In this document: positions 35,865-47,219 of the stretch, piece by piece
Layout of the letters: every line of letters starts with the position of its first letter
Position numbering within the stretch: position 1 is the first letter of the stretch
Assembly: GCA_033297075.1 (NCBI GenBank)
Contig: MU858046.1
Location: 558,001 to 622,000, forward strand
Direction: 5' to 3'
Length of the DNA: 64,000 nucleotides
Origin: Rhypophila decipiens
Taxonomy: Eukaryota; Ascomycota; Sordariomycetes; Sordariales; Naviculisporaceae
Notes under the pieces: model-generated
Told to the model about the DNA's origin: nothing
The model's database searches: none
What the model saw: only the letters and a program-made list of their open reading frames with translations
Made by a program: the position numbers and the translations under genes

Positions 35865-37010
35865 GGTGAGCTTGAGGGACACGGTTTATCATCCGGGAGT
35901 TGAGCACGGGGCCGGAATGACGGTGGTGCGAGAGAGCCAGCAACATGGACAAGCAATTAAGTGGAAAGGGACTGGAACCAAGAAATGAAGGAATCTCTCA
36001 TGTTGAAGGGAAGCAACTTCCGCCGCAACCCGGCTCCCGGCCAGATCTGGAACATATCTCCACTATTGTGTTGAAGGAAGGAGGGACCAACGACCTCGCA
36101 GTCAGTATTTCACCGAACAGTAACCAGCCATCACCGGTCTGTAAAGTGAAATACACTACCCCTCTGCATGATGAGTAAAAGAAGTCTGCAAACAACAAAT
36201 CTAGACCCAAAAACCCTTGATCTGTTCTAGCCATGGGCTTCTGAAGGGCAGTTTGGATTGGGTTTCGTGAGCAAGAGCCATTACGTGCAAGCTGAGATGA
36301 TGTATCAATCAGTGAAACTCATCACTGGAGGTGTTAAAAGTTTATTTTGGCCTTCCGAGGGCGGAAATGGGGACCAAGCTCTATATGGAGCAAAATGTAT
36401 ATTCAAACACTTGTCAAGACTCGATCAACCTGGAAATTGCCTTGGTTTGTACCGGCACTGCACTCCTTCCTCTGGGAGTCCAAGTAGGCTTCACCGGGCG
36501 GCGGCGTCATTTGGCTGCTCTGGGCGCAGGTACCAAATTTCCATAAAAATCCGATTTAAAAACTTCAAGACACGGTAGAAGTGAAGATAATAATGAGCAG
36601 CGTTGAGCATAATGCGGGAAAAAATTGCGATGTTCGGCGTTGAGGCAATCCTGGATGAAGTTCAGGTTCCAATCGTTCCTGCGGTGTGGCTTGACTGACC
36701 CCCTGCCAAGACTTCACAAGAGCACAGGGCCCAGACAAGAAATGGTCCGTGCACTCTTGGCAGTTGCTCAAGCTGAAGCTAGTGAGTGGGCCTGCCAACA
36801 CGGTCATTCAATTGTCCAGTCTGGAAAAAAAGCAAGCAGCGACGCTATCCCTTCACGAACTCAGCCTCGCGTCGCCATCTCCAACTGTCGCGACTGCGGC
36901 CCCACGTCCCTTAAATATATCGCAACACGACATAGCGTATCGAGCACGATAATTGTATGCTACACAGCACGCCAATTCACCATTTCACGACTACATTCTA
37001 TTTAGTCTGT
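35865..37010. other. Divergent promoter region, Rec114-like gene and RSC9
   Basis: A 1.1-kb space lies between outward-facing genes. No supported coding sequence was seen; it should contain both promoters. TTAAATATAT at about 36910 is the best TATA-like element for RSC9. Confidence 0.45.
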
Positions 37011-37029
37011 CTCCGGCGCAGCGCCGGAG
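37011..37029 (+). promoter_or_regulatory. Perfect GC-rich palindrome 15 nt before the RSC9 start codon
   Basis: CTCCGGCGC, one A, then GCGCCGGAG: nine perfectly complementary bases each side of a single base. If transcribed, the RNA would favour a very stable hairpin just upstream of the AUG at 37045. As DNA it is a near-perfect two-fold site. Which of these matters, if either, is not shown by the sequence. Confidence 0.55.
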
Positions 37030-37044
37030 CTCGATGCAGCCAGA

Positions 37045-40000
37045 ATGGCTCCCCCAAAACCCACGGTCGAGCATACCATCGACCGCACCCCCGAGTATGA
37101 AAAGTTCATCGAGGATTTGCGCCAGTTCCACGAGAAGCGCGGGACAACGTTTGACCCAGAGCCCAAGATGGGCAACATGAATGTCGATCTGTACAAAGTC
37201 TTCAACCACATCGTCGAAAATGGAGGCTACGACAAAGTGTCAGACGAGAAACTCATGTGGCGCAAGATGTGTGAAGGACTGGGCTTGATGCGACACAATG
37301 CGCCAGCAGATGCCTACACGCTGAAGCAGATTTTCTACAAGCAACTCGCCGCATACGAGATCAAGACCGTCCACAAAAAAGAGCCTCCTCCTCCCGAGAT
37401 CCTCGAATTCACGACCGCCAAGGGGGGCTCTCTTCTCACAAGAACTCTCGAAAACTTCACCGCGAGGGGGAAAGTGGACAGGGAAGAGTCAGGAGATGAC
37501 TCTGGGACGCCAATCAGAGAGAAGCGTCCAGAGGAAACCCCTGGGTCTGCTTCGGCGCGTGCGTCCAGAGGCTTGCGTGAGGCTCCTGCGCCCAGGGTGA
37601 TCTTCCATCCCGATACCGATTCCTCGCGTAGGACGCGGCACGCATCTGGTCAACAACAGTCGAGCTCGAATACTCCTTCCCATCCTCCAGCGCATCCGGC
37701 ATCCCAGTCTCAAAACCAAAACCATCAAAATTCTCCTGTCCCCATACATCCCCCGTCCAACCCTCATCCCAGCCGTGGGGGCGCCTCGCACATGTACAAT
37801 CCCAGTCCCGACTACACCAACCCGATAGTCAACAGCTTCCAGCCTCCTCCTGTAACGCAGGTTCCATTACGTATCGCGGATACGCCTACGAGTAACCCGG
37901 AGCTGTTTAACAGAAGGAGGATCAGATATCCCGTGCCGACAGCCCCCAAGGTAACCGCGAACAGCATTCGCGCGTCGCTGCCTGCAGGTACTCTGGATGG
38001 GCCCAACATCTACGAACGCTGCTTGTATGCTCTGCGTTCCGGGATCCGAGCTGAGCAAGCTTATTGCTTGTTTCATCTCGTCAAGATATCATACGAGCGC
38101 GGTGATAAATACAAATTCTCGCAATTCCAAGGTCTCGCTGAAGGGTTGACCGAATTCGCCCTCGAGGTCGGGAGCTTATTCTACCATGTCAACTGGACCG
38201 TGTCGAACGACCCCGAGTTTGGCGATGGCTCGATCGGGGAGCTTGATGGTATTAATGGGTCATCAGATATCTTGGAGAGGATCGCGCAGCTTAAACGAAA
38301 GGATATTCAAGATAACTTACAATCGGCAGAGTTCACCGACCACCTTACTCTGATACACGAGGCCGTTCTAACGATTCGAAATATGGCCATGCTCCAGGAG
38401 AATGCATGGTTCCTATCCGATTATCCCACTCTCAAGGATCTCCTGTGTATTCTGCTCCACTTGCCAGAGCTGGATCTCGTTGTAGAACTAAAACACTCGG
38501 CTCTTGACATCGCAGAGCAAATCACACCTTTCCTCATCCTGGACTCGGATGATCCGCTATACCAGACGCTTCTCGCCCAACTCAGGTCCTCCGATCGGGG
38601 GTTCATATTGACTTCACTACGCGCCATTGGCCGCATCTCCATGAGCCACGCGGAAACAAATCAACTCAGTGGCGTACCTCCGGATATACTGCAGAAACTC
38701 ATGGATTGGCTTCTGTTGAATGACGACGAGCTGATGGATGCTTGTCTGGACTTCCTCTACCAGTACACCGCTGTGGTCGCAAACATGGAGACTCTCCTCC
38801 AAGCCACGAACGTCGAACATCTGGTCATGCAACTCGTGCGCCTCCTTTCTCACAATGCCAAGCGCGTAACCAGAGAAATCATCGTGAACGATGCGCAGGT
38901 CGAGTTCGATCGACCCTCCGAGAATGTCATCCCGATTCCTCGAGATCTCCTCGAACGCCTTCTAGGAATGGAAGAGCCAGAACGTTGCTATACGTGGATC
39001 CGGTGCTTCTTCGAGGAAGACCCTGACTCACAAATCACCCAAATTGCCATCTGGCAAGCCTACAACGCTGCGTTCCTCGAACCTCTGAAGCGGAAGAACA
39101 GACCCATGATCAACGCGGCAGAGTTTATCCGCAACATCAACACGGTTTATCAGACCGCCGGAGCCCAGATCGTGAAAAGCGACCAGGAGGGGCAGAAATT
39201 CGTTATCAAAGGCATTCGACCCCGTCCCAGTCCCATCAACCCGGAGCGGCAGCCATACTTCCGGTGTCTCTGGACCCGGGACAGCAACGGAGAAGCGGCC
39301 CGGTGCAACAGCTGGCATCTCACGGCGAACACCATGTACGAGCACATCCTGACCGACCACCTGCGTGAGACCCGCAACGCCGAGGACAACAAATTCCCCA
39401 ACAAGGAAGGGACGTACGTCTGCTCCTGGGACACGTGCACCAAATACCCGACCCCTACCAAACTGCACCTCTTGCAGCTCATGACGCATATCAAGACCCA
39501 TCTCAAGACGGAGGAGGCTCGACAACGACATCTAGCCGTGTCCCAACAAGCCGACGCGCCAACCCCCGCCGGCCTAGGTCCCGGCCATCCCCAACACCAC
39601 CCCAACAATCCTAACCGACGTCTCCCAAAACCAAGGGTAATCAAGCCAGCCAAGACCATAACCCTAACCTATGAAGAAACCGCCTCCGTGCGCGACGAGC
39701 GCAATCCCAACGGCAAGCCGCAAGCAGCAGGAATCCCACTATCTGCAGCTCTGATTCTGCGAAATATCGCGCGCAACGTGATCAAGACCGAGTCGGAAGA
39801 AGCACTGCTGAAGAAACAAGCTCGCATCAAGGACAGGAGCACCGATACCTCGTCGTCACAGACACGAAATGATATCGTCGGACAGATGGAGATGATGGTT
39901 GATAGAGAAGGCGGGTGGAGCGAGAAGCTGTTTAGGCCGGTCATGGCGAGGCTGTGGGAGATTTTTATTGAGAATTGGTTGTTGGCGCCGCATCTGCATA

Positions 40001-40050
40001 GCCTTTTTGAGCTGTTGGATGCTAATAGTGGCGCTGCTACCGTTTACTAG
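37045..40050 (+). CDS. RSC9: RSC chromatin-remodelling complex subunit Rsc9
   Basis: Single-exon 1001-aa nuclear protein. Residues of about 10-115 are an ARID DNA-binding domain: EYEKFIEDLRQFHEKRG, MGNMNVDLYKVFNHIVENG, GYDKVSDEKLMWRKM and LKQIFYKQLAAYE. A Pro/Ser/Gln-rich linker (about 145-300) follows. The middle (about 300-720) is helical and repeat-like (armadillo-type in known Rsc9/ARID2). At about 736-775 is a zinc-finger-like segment FRCLWTRD...CNSWHL...HILTDHL, and at about 790-820 a second one, YVCSWDTC...LLQLMTHIKTH. ARID plus RFX/ARID2-like fingers is the Rsc9 arrangement. RSC is an essential SWI/SNF-class nucleosome remodeller. The start is ATG 37045, closely preceded by a GC palindrome. 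A downstream TACCTAGGTA motif lies at 40259-40268. Confidence 0.93.
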   Translation: MAPPKPTVEHTIDRTPEYEKFIEDLRQFHEKRGTTFDPEPKMGNMNVDLYKVFNHIVENGGYDKVSDEKLMWRKMCEGLGLMRHNAPADAYTLKQIFYKQLAAYEIKTVHKKEPPPPEILEFTTAKGGSLLTRTLENFTARGKVDREESGDDSGTPIREKRPEETPGSASARASRGLREAPAPRVIFHPDTDSSRRTRHASGQQQSSSNTPSHPPAHPASQSQNQNHQNSPVPIHPPSNPHPSRGGASHMYNPSPDYTNPIVNSFQPPPVTQVPLRIADTPTSNPELFNRRRIRYPVPTAPKVTANSIRASLPAGTLDGPNIYERCLYALRSGIRAEQAYCLFHLVKISYERGDKYKFSQFQGLAEGLTEFALEVGSLFYHVNWTVSNDPEFGDGSIGELDGINGSSDILERIAQLKRKDIQDNLQSAEFTDHLTLIHEAVLTIRNMAMLQENAWFLSDYPTLKDLLCILLHLPELDLVVELKHSALDIAEQITPFLILDSDDPLYQTLLAQLRSSDRGFILTSLRAIGRISMSHAETNQLSGVPPDILQKLMDWLLLNDDELMDACLDFLYQYTAVVANMETLLQATNVEHLVMQLVRLLSHNAKRVTREIIVNDAQVEFDRPSENVIPIPRDLLERLLGMEEPERCYTWIRCFFEEDPDSQITQIAIWQAYNAAFLEPLKRKNRPMINAAEFIRNINTVYQTAGAQIVKSDQEGQKFVIKGIRPRPSPINPERQPYFRCLWTRDSNGEAARCNSWHLTANTMYEHILTDHLRETRNAEDNKFPNKEGTYVCSWDTCTKYPTPTKLHLLQLMTHIKTHLKTEEARQRHLAVSQQADAPTPAGLGPGHPQHHPNNPNRRLPKPRVIKPAKTITLTYEETASVRDERNPNGKPQAAGIPLSAALILRNIARNVIKTESEEALLKKQARIKDRSTDTSSSQTRNDIVGQMEMMVDREGGWSEKLFRPVMARLWEIFIENWLLAPHLHSLFELLDANSGAATVY

Positions 40051-41726
40051 TAGCAATTCGGTGGTTTGCATTGGGATTGGCAGGACGTCGTCTATGGTTT
40101 ATTGCGGGTACTCGAGATACTTGGCTGTTCGTCATGGTGGTTGTTTTGTGGCGGAGAGGAAAGAAAAGAAGATGGGTAGGCTGGTGTTTGATCTCAAGAA
40201 TTCGCTTTTCCTTTTCCTTCCTTTTTTTTCTGGTCATTGTTATGTGGATGCCAAGGTCTACCTAGGTATGTGAGGCAGCCTTAAAATCATGGACGGGACG
40301 GGACCGGAGCTTGATCAAGTTTACACGAGGGTGGGCTTGATTGATTGTAATGATATGTGGGTGGGTTGCACCACGAGGATCACGGGTATTCCTTTTTCTT
40401 TTTTAGCGTAATTTTAGCTATTTACATCTCTTATTATTTTCGTCTGAATCATTTTATCCTTACTTAAGGTCCTCTCTTTGTGGGTAGCTATTACTTTACT
40501 TGTTCTGGTTAAGAGCAAAGCGGCTAGTAGGCAGAGGCGAGAAAAGAAGTAGAGCTAAAAGATCAAGCGTTACGTGTCTGTGGCTTTCCTGACAAGGACC
40601 TCCATATTGCGATCATAAGCGTTTGCAGATGACCGAGGAGGCCTGACCAGTTTTAGTATATTCTTGTTGCATGATTTGTACTTGGGAAAATCTGTCGAGG
40701 TCGGTTGACTACCTTGATACAAGGGAAGGGCACATGTCCAGTCCCTATAAGAGCTTAGCTACACTAAAGAAAACACGAGGTGGTAGATTTTACACGGGGA
40801 AAGTGCCAACCTTCGCCATGCGCCAGACGAGGGTCTAGACCGACGTATTGTTTTTGAATGGAAGGTTGGAAAGGTTTTGTTGATAGCTCGCTCGTAGCTG
40901 GGAATGGAGGGTGTTATCTCTCAGATGTGCACTGTATTTGCCACTTGACCATCGTCTGCCAAGCGCCCTTGACATGTACTGGCCCGTACTGATACTGTAA
41001 ATGGCAAAACGAGTGGAAAAAGGGGTTCACGATAGTCTGCATAGGGCTGGCTGTCGTTCTCGATGCTTGTTTATTTGTGTGGCTCACGATGACCGCAATG
41101 AGCACGTGGTCCGAGCTTCGTAATTGCTCCGGGGCTGGGGTCTGGCTGCGACTGCGGGAGTGTAAGCTACCCGGTAGTGGCGAATGTCCCGTGCGTGTGA
41201 GGCTATCGTGAGATTTTTTTTTCTGGGGTGCATGGAAGGTTTCCACGATCCACGTTTCACGCCCTCGCTCGGTAACGGTTACCGAGCCGGCGGATGGTGG
41301 CGGCCCGCTGCCAAATTGCGGCTCCTAAAAACATGGGAAATTTGAAATGTCCCATCCGCAAAAACATCGTGAAATTTTGGAAAAGTGGGTTTCCAACGAC
41401 GACACATCAATGAACGCAGCGAACTGGCCAGCCCCAAGAAAAAGAGTTCATGGCCAGGTTGCTCAGTCATCCACAACAATGAAAAGAGCCGAGTACCGTG
41501 TTCGAAAGATGACTCCGCCTAGAAGTTGGGACTATGAGAAGTGACAATGATTCTTTTTTTAAGATAAGGGGGACTATCTCACATTGCCAGTGCCAGTGCG
41601 CTGCTCAACATCGCCCTATCTCCTGCCGCACTTCGAACGCCAAAGAGAGAATGGGATGATATATGGCCTCGGACAGATGTGATATATGCCGACAACATGC
41701 ATGCAATCCCACTTCAAATGACTTAC
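40051..41726. other. Intergenic, 3' flank of RSC9
   Basis: It holds the presumed RSC9 3' UTR, including T-rich runs near 40210-40230 and TACCTAGGTA at 40259-40268. No gene was recognised. Confidence 0.4.
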
Positions 41727-42310
41727 CGCCGGAGACTCGCAAGGACTGCCTGGTTGAACTGGGCCATGTCGACGGATGGAGCATCGATATGGTGGACATG
41801 TTCCTGAGAGCCGGTTGTCGACGGAATGAACTGTATCTGCCGTGATATCCTGCCACGGATAATCGGCCAAGATTTTAGATGTCTCTCTGTTCTCTGGAGA
41901 AAACATTCCGGATCGTCCAGAAGACATGAAGAAAAGGATCCGTAAGACGGGAATAAGATGCTGCATATCCGCTGCCGGGCTTCGGCCGCCATTGGAAGGT
42001 CCGGCGGTATCTCGAGGTAGGATGAGCCCTTGTATGTTCTAGTGTAGTATTCAACAAAATCATGACATTCGGTTTCGGAGCATGTCTGGTTGGCTACCTT
42101 TGTGGAGAGCAGGCGGTTCTGGACTCTTTCTTCACCGTGGTTTGGTGAAACTCCATAGGTTGTCTGATAGCGGTGGATATCTTGGAAGGCTTGGAAACCT
42201 CGGGATGTTTGCTTGCCGTGCAGCTTACCCTGCCATTTGCGCATGCAATGTAAGCGGAGGTTAAGAGCGAGCATGGTGATACAGATCGTGGATTCTTGAC
42301 GCGTCAACCG
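41727..42310 (-). CDS. Orphan internal exon of an unrecognised gene
   Basis: A 584-nt open segment is bounded by good splice signals: a CTAAT branch and CACAG acceptor just upstream (42310 is the first base) and a consensus GTAAGT donor directly after 41727. It encodes about 194 residues, with internal Met at RLTRQESTICITM, and segments such as DFVEYYTRTYKGSSYLE, RICSILFPSYGSFSSC and LKSWPIIRGRISRQI. I do not recognise the family. Codon third positions are mixed. Neighbouring exons could not be fixed: a downstream continuation after an acceptor at about 41633 would end quickly at TGA, and upstream candidates lack a clear start. It could be a lineage-specific gene, a decayed gene or chance. 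The frame end at a perfect donor is the main support. Confidence 0.35.
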
Positions 42311-45300
42311 CTGTGATAATTAGCCTTGGTTGCATGAGATAAAGTGTGTAAACGAGGTGTTCCAGAATTTCGCAGCTGGCCGAAGATGGAGTCAAAATTC
42401 TTGGATTGGGTCAGAGGTCTCGGATCGACATGGCCGTTTGATTTCCAGATTTCCAATCCTCCCCACCAGGTGCCAGGCCCTGAGGGATTGCGAAATTTCC
42501 CCGATGTCTCTTGAGTGGGATCGACCGAGGGGGCAGGCACGCCCAATACAGAAAGTACAGAAGGACACCGATAAGAGGTTGTTAAAACGCCATGTCATCC
42601 TTTTAATTCGCAGTTGTTTGCCCAAGGCCCAATTCTGTAGACTGATGGTATCCTCGTTGTCTTGTCAAAAAGGAGCTCGCCTGGAGTGTTCATGTTGGAG
42701 CTTACAAGGCTTGGAAGCCATGGACATGAAGCTGGCATCCATATCCGTACGGTAAACGGTGTATGCCGCAAAAATCCTACAGGGGTAAAAGGTAACAGCA
42801 CATGCATGCAGGCCACCTCTGCAGTGCACCCCCCCTGTCCTGCTGGTCTCTCGCATGCTTGTCGAACCCCTGTATCCGAGTCGAACCGCATCGACAGATT
42901 TTCGTTTCCAATTGACCACATGACCTGCAAGACTTTTTTTTCACTGCCCGCAAAATGCGGTTCCTGTGGCCTGTTCCAAAGAAGCTGCATTAGCTTGACA
43001 TGGAAGGATTTCGCGGATATGGGGAATGTCGAGACGCGGGACAAACACTGCCTTATTAGGACTAGCTTATGTTGACATTGAATATCAACGCCTGATCCTA
43101 GGAATCTTTTCTAGACTCGTTCTTGATGAAGGCCGTGAGGCCCAATCAATCTCAAGAGACCCAGAATATCATGCTGTATGTACAGTCAAACTAAGGAGTA
43201 AATCTTGTTTCCTTGAACTGTGTTATCAATCACTGCTTGGGCATCCGTACTCACAACACCGCAGGAAGTGGTGATAAGATGGGTTGGATGGAGCCTGATG
43301 ATTCACGGCTTGGCATCCCATATCAAACTAATGCAGATCTTGAAACGGAGAGTACCAAGATCCCCTCACCGCTTCTCATGACGGCCGTGGATTGCTCATT
43401 CGCGCCATCTCGATGGTGCCGAACGATGAACCACAAGCAAGTTTCCCGTACGCGAAACCATCATCAACATGGAACGGCGTCCGAAGCTATGAATGGATTC
43501 AATGGAAGGATGGAAACTTGAGAGAAAATGTCGCCCCCACGATCCCATGTCGGGGCCTGCCGATGTTTTCTCTCATGCGCTGTAACCCACACTCTTTTTG
43601 GTGACAAGCTCCACCGATTCGCCCAGTCAACAGGAGCTCGCCCTGACTTTTCAAGCTTCTTTTTTTTTTCCTTGTCTATCGGTGAGTCGCGGGCAAGGTG
43701 GGGAGGCATCAGGCTCGGGTAAGAGCTGGGAAAGAAGGGAGGGATGATGGGTGGTGGTCGGAGTTAAAGCCCTACCGCTAGCCCTGAGTCTGTGGGGTGA
43801 GCGGCACGGGATTGATGCCGCTGTCTGGAAATAGGATGCTGGGTGATGCTGGTCATTGGGCTTGGTAGTGGGGTGCTATAAAAATGGATACGCATCGCGG
43901 GTTACAGTTGTAATAACCGTACCGAACTTCAAGGCTGACGGGTCTGTATTAGTATTGTTGAAGAGCAGCTGCGGATGGGTTCAACAAGCATGAGAGAAAT
44001 GACAACCTGCTTTAATTCTCGTAACAATTGAACAGCTTAGGGCTATACACAGTACGATTAGAAAGCCCAAGTCAAACTTGTATGATTCCAATGGATGATA
44101 CACGAGTTGGTGATCGAGTGATACAGCCTCGGGTCACTTGGCCAAACATACATGCCACCACCCTTTGCGTGACATGAGAGTGATCAATTGGTTGCCAGTC
44201 TTGGTGAAATGACCATATCGCGTTGTCATTATAATAAATCTCTTGCGGATTTATAACCGGGCAGTGAACTTGGACCCAATGAGAAAGGTATTCCATGCCT
44301 CTATGAACCTTCCAGATTGACGATCTTACTGTACTGACACCTCTGAGTTGTTCAACATGCCTTCTTCGTTTCGAGCTCACATCGCACGTCATATGAATTG
44401 TTGACTTTTTTTCTTATCCCTCCGCCGTCCGTCGAGCGAGTTTAAACGGTTTCACATTCAACACCAACATAAAAATATTGAAAGGTCTTCACCCTGTATC
44501 CAGGATACAAGAAGCCGTATGTACCAAGTAACGACAGAAACACTCCGATACAGATTACGCATCGCTGGGGATGGGCTTACGACAGCCGAAGGAATTGCTT
44601 TTTGGTCTCACAGCAGACCCGACGCCCAGCAAATCTCAGCCTACGCCCTGGGAAATTACTGACGGTCTTGTGACCTTGTCTCAATGATTTTGGGCCCGCG
44701 GAGCCCTCAACAAGTCCATCTCACCGCCTGTAAAATCTGATATCAGCTTGTGCTCGGCCCCTTGGCTGTGTTATCTTCCCGATAAGGGGCAACCGCGGTG
44801 TAAATAAATTCAGGGCATGCTCCCTCGTCGAGAAGGAGAGCCAGAAAATTACTTTCCCATCAACTTCTCAAACTTTTCGAAATCGGAACCTAAATTCAAG
44901 AAACCACGTGAACCTTTGTTCTCTGGAACCAGCCAACCTGCTCCGCCGACAGCAGCTCCAACCAAGGAATACACAGAAAACAACAAAGAGGTGTGTGCAT
45001 GGCTTCTATATTTTCTTTGTTGTTCCCTGGCTCTTCTCCACCCACAGGTGCTTTACTTTGCTTCATCTGGCCTCGACGGGGCTCGGCGTCTTGAGAGAGA
45101 GGCTGGACGAGTTTGCCAGCTAGCAAGAAGGAGCGTTCCGGTCAGACACGCCAGCCCATGCAGGTTGACAGCTACCAGAGACTCGGTGGGATAGGAAAAT
45201 TGCACTTCTTCCCCGAGTCCTTTTCTCGAGTAGCACTACCTTCTTGTCCAACCAACCTTCTTTACCTATTGGGTTCAGATCACCTAGAGTTTTCTTTTTC

Positions 45301-46124
45301 TTACGCCTGGTGGATAAGAGAGCCTCGCCAGTTTTCAATTTCATCCCAAAAAGAAGGGAGAAGAAAATTGAGCGAAAACTGGGTTCTCACTTTGCCCAAT
45401 TGGCCACTAAACCCAGTGGTGTAATCCCAAGAAGCGTCTAGACTAAAGCTTATTTTTCGTGTTCTGCAGTTCCAAGAGTTCCTCGTGCTCCTTCCCAAAA
45501 GTCTAACCGGCTTGCTACGGATTTGTGGATACAGACCCATACAGACCCGTACGGTGATCGACAGGCCATCAGCAACCCTGTAACAGAACAGAGGCAGAAG
45601 AAGATCTCGACTCGCCTTCCCCCCACCACTCAGCGCACTCACGGGGTTTCCAACCACTGCCAACCCAAACTCTGTTCCCACCATCCCAGCACACTTCGCC
45701 TCATCCGACCTCCGGCCTGACCTAGTGTCTGGTGTTTTACGCAACAGAGTTTCTGACCCTTCTCCCTTTCTCCGCCATCCTAAAGTTTCTGCCCAGGATT
45801 TTTACTTTGGGCCACCCGCCAGCCCTCCCCATCCATCCATATATAAGCCTGACGGTTCTCGAAGTCGCCAGGTTCTCTTCTTCTTTTCCAACCCAGCAGT
45901 TTTGTGGTCGCTATTGAGGAGCCCAGGTACACTTTACGTACCTCGATTGTATCCCCAAGCGCCCTTGATTCGCCTCATCCCTTCTTAGCAAGTCCTTCGC
46001 TACACCACAACTCAGTTTGCTTCTGTGGAATCCTTCTGCACTGCTTCTGCAATAATACTTCAGCCATAACCCCCAAGAAGCTTCATTCACTCATCCTACC
46101 CGAGTCTCGCACAACATCTTCGCA
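42311..46124. other. 3.8-kb gene-poor stretch and promoter of the SDR gene
   Basis: No recognisable protein or RNA gene. An ATG frame of 125 codons at 44817-45194 (+) has a TATA-like TAAATAAATT just upstream but no known similarity. From about 45700 the + strand is pyrimidine-rich (TTCTTCTTTTCC, CTTCTGCACTGC), the usual look of a strongly expressed fungal leader, leading to ATG 46125. Confidence 0.4.
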
Positions 46125-47219
46125 ATGGCCTCTTCACGCAACCTCCGTTTCGCCTCTCGGCTCACAGCCATCTCGCGTGCCTCTGTCATGCCAAAGGCCG
46201 CACCCTCGGTCGCCCAACGAGCTGCCTTCTCCGTCTCAGCTCGTCAGCTCAAGTCTGAGGTCATCAAGGAGACCGAGGTCCCCGTGTCAGTCTACAACCC
46301 TGACTCCAAGGGTGTTGCTTCGGCAAATTCGGAGCACTTCAGCATCCCTGTGAAGCCTTCTGCTCGCGCTCCCGAGCCCGCTGTCGAGGAGGAGGACAAG
46401 GTCGCACCTCTTGAGGATCGAGTCTACCGACAAATGCCCCGCACTCTGCAGAAGATGAGTGTGATGGGCAAGGTCATCATCATCACAGGTGGTGCCCGCG
46501 GCCTCGGAAACCACATGGCCCGTGCCTGTGCTGAGGCCGGCGCCAAGGCCATCGTCATTTTCGACGCCAACCAGGATCTTGGAGACGAGGCTGCTGCCGA
46601 GCTTCACCAGAAGTCCGGACTACCCGTTTCTTTCTTCAAGGTGGATGTCCGTGACGGCAACGCCATCAATGCCGCCGTTCAGAACGTTGTCGATCTCTAT
46701 GGAGCTCCCGATGTTCTCGTCAACTCGGCTGGTATTGCCGACTCCAACATCAAGGCTGAGACCTACGACCCCGCCATGTTCCGTCGTCTCATCGATATCA
46801 ACCTGACCGGCTCCTTCCTCATGTCGCAAGCCGTTGGCCGCGCCATGATGGCCGCTGGCAAGCCCGGATCCATCATCCTGGTCGCCTCCATGTCTGGCTC
46901 GATTGTCAACTATCCACAAGAACAGTCCTGCTACAACGCCTCGAAGGCTGGTGTCATCCAATTCGGCAAGTCTCTCGCTGCCGAGTGGGCCAAGTACAAC
47001 ATCCGCGTCAACTGCATCTCTCCCGGCTACATGGACACCGCTCTCAACAAGGTCCCCGCCCTCGACGCCCAGAAGAAGATCTGGAAGTCGCTGACTCCCC
47101 AGGAACGCCTGGGCGCCGTCGACGACCTCAACGGTCTCTGCGTCTTCCTCGCTTCTGACTCATCTTCGTTCATGACCGGTTCCAACGTCATCATTGACGG
47201 CGGCTACACCCTCTACTAA
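46125..47219 (+). CDS. Short-chain dehydrogenase, D-arabinitol/sugar-alcohol type, mitochondrial
   Basis: NAD(P)-dependent oxidation or reduction of a sugar alcohol; closest in wording to fungal D-arabinitol 2-dehydrogenase (ribulose-forming). Single exon, 364 aa. Residues 1-45 are Arg/Ser/Ala-rich without acidic residues (ASSRNLRFASRLTAISRASVM), a likely mitochondrial presequence, followed by an acidic linker to about 105. The Rossmann motif TGGARGLG begins at 121; NSAGI and the catalytic serine strand ILVASMSGS follow; YNASK places Tyr270 and Lys274. The C-terminus FMTGSNVIIDGGYTLY is the classical SDR ending. Codons strongly favour C in the third position, more than neighbours, suggesting high expression. 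The N-terminal extension is unusual for arabinitol dehydrogenases, which are often cytosolic. Substrate is inferred. Confidence 0.85.
   Translation: MASSRNLRFASRLTAISRASVMPKAAPSVAQRAAFSVSARQLKSEVIKETEVPVSVYNPDSKGVASANSEHFSIPVKPSARAPEPAVEEEDKVAPLEDRVYRQMPRTLQKMSVMGKVIIITGGARGLGNHMARACAEAGAKAIVIFDANQDLGDEAAAELHQKSGLPVSFFKVDVRDGNAINAAVQNVVDLYGAPDVLVNSAGIADSNIKAETYDPAMFRRLIDINLTGSFLMSQAVGRAMMAAGKPGSIILVASMSGSIVNYPQEQSCYNASKAGVIQFGKSLAAEWAKYNIRVNCISPGYMDTALNKVPALDAQKKIWKSLTPQERLGAVDDLNGLCVFLASDSSSFMTGSNVIIDGGYTLY

Noticed and set aside
37489..37791. Minus-strand frame inside RSC9
   Set aside because: It is antisense to the Pro/Ser-rich linker of a well-supported gene and shows no independent similarity.
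44817..45194. 125-codon ATG frame upstream of the SDR gene
   Set aside because: It has a nearby TATA-like sequence but no similarity, and the C-terminal half looks like random translation.
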